DNA of 64,000 nucleotides. It comes from DATGMP01 sp035293565. GTDB taxonomy: Bacteria; Pseudomonadota; Alphaproteobacteria; BOG-932; Roseiterribacteraceae. The stretch covers positions 71,612-135,611 of the forward strand of contig DATGMP010000160.1 of assembly GCA_035293565.1 (NCBI GenBank), in the 5' to 3' direction. The notes under the pieces were generated by a model. The model ran no database searches. It saw only the letters and a program-made list of their open reading frames with translations, and was not told the origin of the DNA. A program made the position numbers and the translations under genes. Of this stretch, positions 27,138 to 34,480 are shown in pieces (positions within the stretch are counted from its first letter, which is position 1; each line of letters starts with the position of its first letter).

Positions 27138-27530
27138 GTGACTGACCGCAGGCGGCCGAGCGATCCCGCGCCCTATTACGAGGCCCATGTCTTCTGCTGC
27201 ACGAACGATCGCGGCGAGGGCGCCAAGCGCCCGTCCTGTGCCCGCCGCGGCTCGGAAAAGCTGCGCGATTATATGAAAGCGCAGGCGCGCGCCGCCGGCC
27301 TCGCCGATGTCCGTGTGAATGCCTCGGGCTGCCTCGACCGCTGCGAGCTCGGCTGCACGATGGTGATCTATCCCGAGGGCGTCTGGTATCATTATGACAC
27401 CCGCGCCGACCTGGACGAGATCATCCAAACCCATCTGATCAAGGGGGGGCGCGTCGAGCGCCTCATCATGACCCCCGATCAGAAGGACGAGCTGCGGCCC
27501 GAGCAGCGGATGGCCTCGGCCGCCGAATGA
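27138..27530 (+). CDS. Thioredoxin-like [2Fe-2S] ferredoxin-domain protein
   Basis: A 130-aa protein. AHVFCCTNDRGEGAKRPSCARRGSEKL and VNASGCLDRCELGCTMVIYPEGVWYHY carry the Cys set of thioredoxin-fold [2Fe-2S] ferredoxins (the NuoE-like group: C-x11-12-C and C-x3-C). Such proteins are small electron carriers or cluster donors of largely unknown partners. Translation starts at GTG 27138 with SD GGAG eight nt upstream. mnmE starts 17 nt after its stop. Confidence 0.88.
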   Translation: MTDRRRPSDPAPYYEAHVFCCTNDRGEGAKRPSCARRGSEKLRDYMKAQARAAGLADVRVNASGCLDRCELGCTMVIYPEGVWYHYDTRADLDEIIQTHLIKGGRVERLIMTPDQKDELRPEQRMASAAE

Positions 27531-27546
27531 GGCGTTTCGACACGAT

Positions 27547-28854
27547 GTGACCGACACCGTTTTCGCGCTCGCGAGCGCGCCGGGTCGCGCGGCAATCGCG
27601 GTTTGGCGGCTTTCCGGCCCCGCTACGGCGGATGCGGTTCGTGCGCTGACCGGGCGGGGACTGCCGCGCCCTCGGCATGCCTCCCTCAGGACAATCAGAA
27701 ATCCCGAAACCGGCGAGCCGCTCGATCGGGCAATGGTTCTATGGCTTCCGGGACCCGCGAGCTTCACCGGCGAGGATTCGGCAGAAATTCAGACCCATGG
27801 CGGCAAGGCGGTGGCCGACGCGATGATTTCGGCCTTGGGCGCGCTTCCGGGTTTGAGGTTGGCCGAGCCGGGGGAGTTCTCCCGCAGGGCCTTCTTCAAC
27901 GGCAAGCTCGATCTGACCGCTGCGGAGGCGATCGCGGATCTCGCCATGGCCGAGACGGAGGCTCAGCGCCGCCAGGCGCTCCGCCAGGCCGAAGGCGGGC
28001 TGAGGGATGTTTATGAGGGCTGGCGCGAGCGATTGATCCGGCTGCGGGCCCATCTGGAGGCGGCGATCGAGTTTCCGGATGAAGATGTCGGCGATCCGCT
28101 GGCGGGCTTGTCTTCAGAAATCGCGGCTCTTCGCGAGGAGATCGCCCGCTACCTCGCCGACGGCCGCCGCGGGGAGCGACTCCGCGAAGGCGTTACGATA
28201 GCGGTCGTCGGCGCCCCGAATGCTGGAAAGTCGAGCCTGGTCAACCTGTTGGCTCGACGGGACGTGGCAATCGTCTCGTCCGAGGCCGGCACGACCCGCG
28301 ACGTGATCGAGGCGCATCTCGATCTCGGCGGCTATCCGGTCATTCTGGTGGATACCGCCGGTCTTCGGCTGGCCGAAGGTGCCGTCGAGGCCGAAGGCAT
28401 TGCCCGCGCTCGCGCTCGCGCCGAGGCTGCGGATCTGGTGTTGGCGCTCTTCGACGCCACGTGCCCGCCGGATCCGACGACGCGCGCCATGCTGGACGGC
28501 CGGGCGATCCGGGTTCGCAGCAAGTCCGATCTGGCAAGCCCGCAGGACGGTTTCGAGGCTCTGCCTCTATCGGCGAAGACGGGCTTCGGGATTGATCAGC
28601 TGATTGAAGCGCTGACCGCGCGGGTGAGCGCATTGCTGGCGGACGCCGGCGCGCCTCCGCCGACCCGTGCTCGGCACCGCGACGCCCTGGCTCGGTGCGT
28701 CGCCGCTCTCACCGCGGCGGGCACCATGCCGGAGCCGGAGCTTGCCGCGGAGGATCTCCGCCATGCCGCCGACGCTTTGGGCCGCATCACGGGCCGGATC
28801 GATATCGAGGAGATGCTGGACTCGGTGTTCCGGGACTTTTGCATCGGGAAGTGA
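27547..28854 (+). CDS. mnmE: tRNA modification GTPase MnmE
   Basis: A 435-aa three-domain GTPase that, with MnmG, adds (carboxymethyl)aminomethyl groups to U34 of tRNAs. The N-terminal folate-binding domain starts DTVFALASAPGRAAIAVWRLSGP. The G domain has G1 VVGAPNAGKSSLVN, G2/K-loop region AGTTRD, G3 DTAGLR, and a G4 that reads SKSD instead of the usual NKxD; G5 is LSAKTG. The C-terminus FCIGK carries the catalytic Cys of the C-[IVL]-G-K motif. Translation begins at GTG 27547. Confidence 0.96.
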   Translation: MTDTVFALASAPGRAAIAVWRLSGPATADAVRALTGRGLPRPRHASLRTIRNPETGEPLDRAMVLWLPGPASFTGEDSAEIQTHGGKAVADAMISALGALPGLRLAEPGEFSRRAFFNGKLDLTAAEAIADLAMAETEAQRRQALRQAEGGLRDVYEGWRERLIRLRAHLEAAIEFPDEDVGDPLAGLSSEIAALREEIARYLADGRRGERLREGVTIAVVGAPNAGKSSLVNLLARRDVAIVSSEAGTTRDVIEAHLDLGGYPVILVDTAGLRLAEGAVEAEGIARARARAEAADLVLALFDATCPPDPTTRAMLDGRAIRVRSKSDLASPQDGFEALPLSAKTGFGIDQLIEALTARVSALLADAGAPPPTRARHRDALARCVAALTAAGTMPEPELAAEDLRHAADALGRITGRIDIEEMLDSVFRDFCIGK

Positions 28855-28867
28855 GCGGGGCATAGAA

Positions 28868-28883
28868 CCCCAATATATTGGGG
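28868..28883. repeat. 16-bp perfect palindrome between mnmE and parS
   Basis: CCCCAATATATTGGGG is a perfect palindrome 14 nt after the mnmE stop and 27 nt before the parS site. The AT-rich core and GC ends suggest a dimer-binding site rather than a terminator, since no T-tract follows. Confidence 0.6.
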
Positions 28884-28910
28884 CGTGGCTGCTTGCGTCG
28901 CACGGTATCT

Positions 28911-28926
28911 TGTTTCACGTGAAACA
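28911..28926. promoter_or_regulatory. parS centromere site 1 (perfect consensus)
   Basis: TGTTTCACGTGAAACA matches the 16-bp bacterial parS consensus exactly. It lies in the mnmE-mnmG interval, about 4 kb upstream of parB and about 11 kb from the putative origin, the usual position. ParB, encoded at 32921, would load here and spread to form the partition complex. Confidence 0.95.
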
Positions 28927-28946
28927 GATTCGGGGTGCCCGGTTTT

Positions 28947-29414
28947 TCAGCGGGCCTTCGGGCAGGAGATCGCGGCGCACTCTTCTTCCGCGGCGTCGAG
29001 CCCCTCGATATTGCAGCGGCGGGACAGGGTGCGGTCGACCATCGACATGAAGCTGCGGACCGTTGTCACCTGTTCCGGCGTCGGCTTGCCGTCGGGAAAG
29101 TCGACGGTGTGGCGGAAATAGATGCTGTCGCCGAGGAAGCCGGGAGCAAAGCTCAGCGTGCCGCCGAAGCCCGGTGCGACATAGACGAATTTGTCGGTCT
29201 TGATCTCGTCGGGCGAGGCCACATAGGGCTCCGACGGGGCCGGCCGCGTGACGCTCGCGACCCCTGGAATGCCGAGAGTCGCCGAGGCGATGCAGTCCAT
29301 ATCGACGGTTTGTCGGAGCTCTACGGTGCGGGAGATGCTCGGGGCGACTTCCGCCCGGGTGGACATGGCCGCGAGCGCGGCGAAACCGGCTACGAGAACA
29401 CTGACAGTGCGCAC
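28947..29414 (-). CDS. Exported protein of unknown function
   Basis: A 155-aa predicted periplasmic protein. The start is GTG 29414, because a strong SD (GGGAGGG) lies five nt upstream; the frame is open to 29477 without a good SD. The N-terminus (RTVSVLVAGFAALAAMSTRAEVA) is a signal peptide with likely cleavage near TRA-EVA. The mature part is beta-rich (VYVAPGFGGTLSFAPGFLGDSIYFRHTVDF) and has four Cys (in DCIASAT, RRCNIEG, EEECAAI, AISCPKAR), consistent with disulfides in the periplasm. I do not recognise the family. It lies between mnmE and mnmG on the opposite strand. Confidence 0.75.
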   Translation of the reverse strand: MRTVSVLVAGFAALAAMSTRAEVAPSISRTVELRQTVDMDCIASATLGIPGVASVTRPAPSEPYVASPDEIKTDKFVYVAPGFGGTLSFAPGFLGDSIYFRHTVDFPDGKPTPEQVTTVRSFMSMVDRTLSRRCNIEGLDAAEEECAAISCPKAR

Positions 29415-29518
29415 GGCATCCCTCCCGCGAACAACGGCCGGGCGGCGGAATGTCGTCCAGTCCTGGTCCCGTACCATGATTGTTGCTCGTCGACGGCAAC
29501 GCGCCGCTTATCGCGAAG

Positions 29519-29537
29519 TTCCTTGAATTTCAAGGAA
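29519..29537. repeat. 19-bp perfect palindrome upstream of mnmG
   Basis: TTCCTTGAA-T-TTCAAGGAA is a perfect inverted repeat with a one-base centre, in the 217-nt gap between the divergent exported-protein gene (start 29414) and mnmG (start 29632). The form fits a homodimeric regulator site; it lacks the T-tract and GC stem of a terminator. Confidence 0.55.
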
Positions 29538-29631
29538 AATGCGAAATCGGTATCCACGGGATACGGTTCCCGAGGCGGGCACAGGAGAACGCTTTGACGC
29601 GGACAGGCCGCCTCCGTACATTCCGGGCCCG

Positions 29632-31530
29632 ATGGAAGCACTCTTTGCGAATCGCTGGGACGTCATCGTCGTGGGCGGCGGCCATGCGGGGACCGAGGCG
29701 GCCGCCGCGGCGGCGCGCATGGGCGCGAGAACCGCCCTCGTGACCCATAAGAGGGACACGGTGGGCGTTATGTCCTGCAATCCCGCGATCGGGGGGCTGG
29801 GCAAGGGACATCTGGTTCGCGAAATCGACGCGCTCGACGGCGTTATGGCGCGCGCCGCGGACCTGGGCGGCATCCAATTCCGGGTTCTCAATCGCTCAAA
29901 GGGGCCGGCTGTGCGCGGCCCCAGGGCGCAAGCCGACCGCAAGCTCTACAGGCAGGCTGTGCAGGCGCTTCTGGCGGACCAGCCGAATCTCGACATCGTC
30001 GAGGGCGCTGTCGGTGATCTGGTCCTCGACGACGCCGGGCGCGCGGCGGGCGTGGTGCTTGCCGATGGACGTTCGCTCCAGGCGGGGGCGGTGATCCTGA
30101 CCACCGGCACTTTCCTCAACGGCTTGATTCACATGGGGGAAATCAAAATCCCGGCGGGCCGTATAGGAGAAGCTCCGGCGATCGGCCTGTCCGATCGTCT
30201 CCTTCAGGCGGGTTTTGCGCTCGGAAGGCTGAAGACCGGCACGCCGCCGAGGCTCGACGGCCGCACCATCGACTGGGAGGGACTCGAGATTCAGCCGGGC
30301 GACGATCCGCCGGAGCCTTTCTCCGCGATGACCGGCCGGATCGAGACGCCGCAGATCTGCTGCCACATCACTTGGACGAGCGCGGCTGGACATGAGCTGA
30401 TTCGCGCGAATCTTCATCGAGCGCCGATGTATTCGGGGCAGATCTCGTCGACCGGGCCACGCTACTGCCCGTCGATCGAAGACAAGGTGGTGCGTTTCGC
30501 CGACAAGGCTCAGCACCAGATTTTCCTGGAACCGGAAGGTCTGGATGATCCAACCATTTACCCTAATGGAATTTCGACGTCGCTGCCCGAGGAAATCCAG
30601 CGGGCGCTGCTGAAAACCATTCCGGGGCTCGAGCGGGCGGAGATGTTCCGGCCCGGCTACGCCATCGAATATGATTTTGTGGACCCGCGGGAACTCGAAC
30701 CCACGCTCGAGACGCGGCGCATCCCACGACTCTTCTTCGCGGGCCAGATCAACGGGACGACCGGCTATGAGGAAGCCGCAGGGCAGGGCATCCTGGCCGG
30801 CATCAATGCGGCCCGCGTCGCGTCGGGCGGGGAGTGCGCGGTTCTTGGCCGCGACTCCTCATATATAGGGGTCATGGTGGACGATCTGGTGACGCGCGGC
30901 GCGCCGGAACCCTATCGGATGTTCACCTCTCGGGCCGAGTACCGCTTGACCCTTCGCGCGGACAATGCGGATCAACGGCTGACGGGGCGCGGTATCGCGC
31001 TGGGCGTCGTCGGCTCGCGACGGGCGAAGGCGTTCGAGGCCAAGATGAGCGCGCTGACAGCGGCGCGAGCCTTGGTGGCCGATCTTGGCGCGACGCCGTC
31101 CGAGCTCGCGCGGCGGGGGTTGCGTGTGAATGCCGATGGCGTCCGGCGCAGCGCTGGCGATCTCCTTCGGTATCCGGAGGTCGATCTGGCGCGTCTGGCG
31201 CAGATCTGGCCTGAGCTGGGGGCATTGCCTCGTCAGATCGCGGAACAGATTGAAATCGATGCCAAATATGCAGGTTATCTTTATCGACAGGAGGCGGATA
31301 TCCGTGCCTTTCGGCGAGATGAGTCGCTCGATTTGCTGCCGGATATCGACTACGCGGCGATCGGCGGTCTGTCGACGGAGGTTCGCCAGGCGCTGACGCG
31401 GGCTCGTCCTCAGACACTCGGCGCCGCGTCCCGGATTCCGGGAGTCACGCCGGCGGCCCTGGCCGCCCTGCTTCGATACGTCAAGCGTCGCGAGCCGCGG
31501 CCGGCCGACCGTGCCGCTCACGCCGGCTGA
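29632..31530 (+). CDS. mnmG: tRNA uridine-5-carboxymethylaminomethyl modification enzyme MnmG
   Basis: A 632-aa FAD-dependent partner of MnmE. VIVVGGGHAGTEAAAAAARMG is the FAD-binding motif; SCNPAIGGLGKGHLVREIDALDG contains a conserved catalytic-region Cys; GRIGEAPAIGLSDRL and LKTGTPPRLDGRTID are signatures, as is YIGVMVDDLVTRGAPEPYRMFTSRAEYRL near the tRNA-binding region. ATG 29632 is chosen; the frame is open to 29539 but that part covers the palindrome region. It overlaps rsmG by 20 nt. Confidence 0.96.
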   Translation: MEALFANRWDVIVVGGGHAGTEAAAAAARMGARTALVTHKRDTVGVMSCNPAIGGLGKGHLVREIDALDGVMARAADLGGIQFRVLNRSKGPAVRGPRAQADRKLYRQAVQALLADQPNLDIVEGAVGDLVLDDAGRAAGVVLADGRSLQAGAVILTTGTFLNGLIHMGEIKIPAGRIGEAPAIGLSDRLLQAGFALGRLKTGTPPRLDGRTIDWEGLEIQPGDDPPEPFSAMTGRIETPQICCHITWTSAAGHELIRANLHRAPMYSGQISSTGPRYCPSIEDKVVRFADKAQHQIFLEPEGLDDPTIYPNGISTSLPEEIQRALLKTIPGLERAEMFRPGYAIEYDFVDPRELEPTLETRRIPRLFFAGQINGTTGYEEAAGQGILAGINAARVASGGECAVLGRDSSYIGVMVDDLVTRGAPEPYRMFTSRAEYRLTLRADNADQRLTGRGIALGVVGSRRAKAFEAKMSALTAARALVADLGATPSELARRGLRVNADGVRRSAGDLLRYPEVDLARLAQIWPELGALPRQIAEQIEIDAKYAGYLYRQEADIRAFRRDESLDLLPDIDYAAIGGLSTEVRQALTRARPQTLGAASRIPGVTPAALAALLRYVKRREPRPADRAAHAG

Positions 31531-32143
31531 GCACCGCGCCGCCTTCCTCGCCGCGTTTCCCGTTTCACGTGAAACGGAGTCGCAGCTGGAGCAATATGAG
31601 GCGCTGCTCCGGGAATGGAATCAGCGCCTTAGCCTTGTGGCGGACTCGACGCTGGACATGATCTGGAGCCGCCATTTCCTCGATTCCGCCCAGCTCGTTC
31701 GGCTCATTCCGGAGCCCGCGAGACCCGTCATCGACATGGGAACCGGGGCTGGCTTCCCGGGGGTGATTCTTGCCATTATGGGGCTGCCCCACCTCCATCT
31801 CGTCGAGCACAATATGCGCAAGGTCGGCTTCCTGCGGACGGTCATCGCGGCCCTCGGGCTCGAGGTCACCCTCCACGCGATGAAAATCGAAAGCGTGAAG
31901 CCCTTCGCGGCGGGCGCGGTGACGGCTCGGGCCTTTCGACCGCTCGTGGAGCTGGTGGGGCTCGGGCGCCGATTCCTTCGCGACGAGACGGCGGTCGCAA
32001 TCTTTCCAAAGGGCCGTCGCGCCGAGGAAGAGCTGACCGAGGCTCGGCGGCGCTGGCGGGCCAAGGTCGAGCGCTTTCCCAGCCTGACGGACCCGGAATC
32101 GACCATTTTCCGGCTTTCGGGCATCGTCGAGGCACGGGCATGA
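31511..32143 (+). CDS. rsmG: 16S rRNA (guanine527-N7)-methyltransferase RsmG
   Basis: A 210-aa class I methyltransferase. SAM motif I is VIDMGTGAGFPGVILAIMG, and SRHFLDSAQLVRLIP and VTARAFRPLVELVGLG are RsmG signatures. It starts at GTG 31511 inside the end of mnmG and ends ATGA-overlapped with parA. Residues 17-22 (PVSRET) are encoded by the second parS site, so the coding sequence here serves two purposes. Confidence 0.94.
   Translation: MPLTPAEHRAAFLAAFPVSRETESQLEQYEALLREWNQRLSLVADSTLDMIWSRHFLDSAQLVRLIPEPARPVIDMGTGAGFPGVILAIMGLPHLHLVEHNMRKVGFLRTVIAALGLEVTLHAMKIESVKPFAAGAVTARAFRPLVELVGLGRRFLRDETAVAIFPKGRRAEEELTEARRRWRAKVERFPSLTDPESTIFRLSGIVEARA
31561..31576. promoter_or_regulatory. parS centromere site 2, inside rsmG
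   Basis: CGTTTCACGTGAAACG keeps the 14-bp core GTTTCACGTGAAAC of parS; the two outermost bases differ from consensus but symmetrically, so the palindrome is intact. It lies within the rsmG coding sequence about 0.6 kb upstream of parA. Intragenic parS sites near rsmG/gidB are known in alphaproteobacteria. Confidence 0.9.
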
Positions 32144-32928
32144 ATTCCTACCGGACGATCGCGCTGGCCAACCAAAAGGGCGGGGTCGGCAAGACGACGA
32201 CGGCAATCAATCTGGGCACCGGCCTGGCCGCCATGGGTCGACGGGTCCTGATCGTCGACCTCGACCCGCAGGGCAATGCCTCGACGGGCCTCGGCATCGA
32301 GCGGGCGCGGCGGGCGAGGGGGACCTATGAGGTTCTTCTCGAGGGGTTGCCGGCGATGGACGCCGTGGTCGAGACATCGATTCCGCGGCTCTCGATCCTG
32401 CCGTCCTCGGTCAATCTGGCCGGTGCCGAGATCGAGCTCGTGACCATGGAGCGGCGGGAATTTCGCCTCGCCGATGCGCTGTCCCAGGTCATGGACAAGT
32501 TCGATCAGGTCTTGATCGATTGTCCGCCGTCGCTCAACATGTTGACTCTCAACGCTCTTGTGGCTGCTGACGCGCTTTTGGTGCCGCTTCAGACCGAGTT
32601 CTACGCCCTCGAAGGGCTGAGCTATCTCGTCCAGACAGTCGAGCGAATCAAGCGAAGCTTCAATCCGAGGCTCGAACTGGCAGGCATTATTCTCACCATG
32701 TTCGACCGGCGGAACACATTATCGGAAGCGGTTGCAAGCGACGTTCGGGCGCATTTCGCCGGCCGGGTCTTCGAGACGGTGGTCCCCCGGAACGTCCGCG
32801 TATCGGAAGCCCCCTCGCATGGGCTGCCGGTCCTGGTTTACGATCATCGCTGCGTCGGCGCGCAGGCATATATCCAGCTCGCCGCGGAGTTCCTGAAGAA
32901 ATTTGGCGGGGTGGCGGCGCGTGGCTGA
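32140..32928 (+). CDS. parA: Chromosome partitioning ATPase ParA
   Basis: A 262-aa ParA/Soj ATPase that drives segregation of ParB-parS complexes. The deviant Walker A is ANQKGGVGKTTTAINLG (signature Lys included), Walker A' VLIVDLDPQGNASTGLG, and Walker B QVLIDCPPSLNML. There is no N-terminal DNA-binding extension, which marks the chromosomal (Soj-like) type. The ATG overlaps the rsmG stop by 4 nt and parB starts 8 nt before its end. Confidence 0.96.
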   Translation: MNSYRTIALANQKGGVGKTTTAINLGTGLAAMGRRVLIVDLDPQGNASTGLGIERARRARGTYEVLLEGLPAMDAVVETSIPRLSILPSSVNLAGAEIELVTMERREFRLADALSQVMDKFDQVLIDCPPSLNMLTLNALVAADALLVPLQTEFYALEGLSYLVQTVERIKRSFNPRLELAGIILTMFDRRNTLSEAVASDVRAHFAGRVFETVVPRNVRVSEAPSHGLPVLVYDHRCVGAQAYIQLAAEFLKKFGGVAARG

Positions 32929-33820
32929 GACGAACCGAAAGAAAGGACTTGGGCGCGGGCTTTCGCATCTCTTCGGCGAGGCCGAAGCGGCCTATCGGAC
33001 GACCGAAACGCCGGAAGCGTCCATCGCTCCGGCCAACGTGTTGCCCATCGAGTTTTTGCGGCCCGGCCGATTTCAGCCGCGGCGACATTTCGACGAGGCC
33101 GCGCTGGACGAGCTTGCGGGCTCGATCCGCGTCCACGGCCTCTTGCAGCCGATCCTCGTGCGGCCGATCGAGGGCGAGAAAGATGCTTACGAAATTGTCG
33201 CGGGAGAGCGACGCTGGCGCGCGGCCCAGCGGGCCGAGAGACATGAAGTTCCTGTCATTATCCAGGCTCTGTCCGACAGTCAGGCACTGGAAATCGCCCT
33301 TATCGAGAACCTCCATCGGCGGGATCTGACCGCGCTCGAGGAGGCGGAGGGCTATGAGCGCCTGATTGACGAGTTCAAGCACTCCCACGACGAGCTCGGG
33401 AAGCTGGTCGGCAAGAGCCGCAGCCATGTCGCCAACATGCTGCGGCTGCTGGCGCTGCCGAATCAGGTCAAGACGATGCTGCAATCGGGCGAGCTCACCG
33501 CGGGCCACGCCCGCGCGCTGTTGACCGCGCCCGACCCGGAGGCGCTTGCGAAGAGCGTCGTCCTGCGCGGCCTATCCGTGCGGGCGACCGAGCGGCTGGC
33601 GAATCTCGCCAAGGCGGCGCCGCAGAAGCCGAGCGGCAGGACGGCACCCTCCGGCGGAAAAAAGAACGCCGATCTGATGGCGCTCGAGCGCGATCTGTCC
33701 GAACGCCTCGGACTCGTCGTGTTGATCGAAAGCCGCGGCGCGGGCGGGTCGCTCAACATCGCCTATAAGACGCTCGATCAACTGGATGATGTTATCGAGA
33801 GGCTGAGCCGAAGTCAGTAG
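32921..33820 (+). CDS. parB: Chromosome partitioning CTPase ParB
   Basis: A 299-aa ParB/Spo0J. The N-terminal KKGLGRGLSHLFGE is the ParA-stimulating motif; IVAGERRWRAAQRAE is the CTP-binding GERRxR box, and LIENLHRRDLTALEEAEGYERLI the ENxxRxDL box. The central helix-turn-helix (HDELGKLVGKSRSHVANMLRLL) reads parS, and the C-terminus dimerises. The start is GTG 32921, overlapping parA by 8 nt; TTG 32903 would add six residues. Both cognate parS sites lie within 4 kb upstream. Confidence 0.96.
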   Translation: MAETNRKKGLGRGLSHLFGEAEAAYRTTETPEASIAPANVLPIEFLRPGRFQPRRHFDEAALDELAGSIRVHGLLQPILVRPIEGEKDAYEIVAGERRWRAAQRAERHEVPVIIQALSDSQALEIALIENLHRRDLTALEEAEGYERLIDEFKHSHDELGKLVGKSRSHVANMLRLLALPNQVKTMLQSGELTAGHARALLTAPDPEALAKSVVLRGLSVRATERLANLAKAAPQKPSGRTAPSGGKKNADLMALERDLSERLGLVVLIESRGAGGSLNIAYKTLDQLDDVIERLSRSQ

Positions 33821-33847
33821 AGAAACCATCCAAATAGAGGCTAAGAC

Positions 33848-34477
33848 GTGGCCGAGTATAGACTCTATGGCGTGGGAGAATCCGGCAACGCTTACAAGGC
33901 GGCGCTGATGCTGAATTTATGCGGTCTCGATTGGGAATGCCGCTTCGTCGACTATTTCCATGACGAGACGCGCATGAGCGCGTATCGCGAGACCGTCAAT
34001 GAAATGGGCGAGGTCCCAGTTCTCGAACATGCAGGCCGGCTCCTATCGCAGAGCGGGGCGATTCTGAAATACCTCGCCGACCGGACCGGGAAATTCGCGG
34101 GCCGGGACGAGGCTGAGCAGCTCGAGATCTGGCGCTGGATCCTGTTCGACAATCACAAATTCACCAGCTATTTCGCGACTTTGCGTTTCCTGGTCGGCAT
34201 TCAGAAGGTCGGCGAAACCCCGGTGACGGAATTCCTCCGCGCGCGGGCGCTCGGCGCCTTCGGTATCGTCGAGAAGCATCTCGGCAAGCAGGACTTCATG
34301 GTCGCCAATCGCCCGACCATCGCCGACATATCGATGGTGGGCTATCTCTTCCATCCGGAAGAGACCGGAATCGATCGCGCCCAGTTCCCCAACATCAACG
34401 CCTGGACGGCCCGGATCGGCTCGCTTCCCGGCTGGGCCGGGCCTTACGAGCTTATGCCGCGCGGATTCGCGCGATAG
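33848..34477 (+). CDS. Glutathione S-transferase family protein
   Basis: A 209-aa GST. The thioredoxin-like N-terminal domain (YRLYGVGESGNAYKAALMLNLCGLDWECRFVDYF) carries the glutathione-site segment GEVPVLEHAGRLLSQSGAILKYLA (cis-Pro and S-x-A motif); the all-alpha C-terminal domain has NRPTIADISMVGYLF, the conserved N-capping box. The substrate is unknown. GTG 33848 is the likely start, with GAGG upstream. It follows parB after 27 nt and may share its transcript. Confidence 0.88.
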   Translation: MAEYRLYGVGESGNAYKAALMLNLCGLDWECRFVDYFHDETRMSAYRETVNEMGEVPVLEHAGRLLSQSGAILKYLADRTGKFAGRDEAEQLEIWRWILFDNHKFTSYFATLRFLVGIQKVGETPVTEFLRARALGAFGIVEKHLGKQDFMVANRPTIADISMVGYLFHPEETGIDRAQFPNINAWTARIGSLPGWAGPYELMPRGFAR

Positions 34478-34480
34478 AGA

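Noticed and set aside
26835..27767. 310-codon minus-strand frame
   Set aside because: It is antisense to three plus-strand genes with good starts and recognised motifs.
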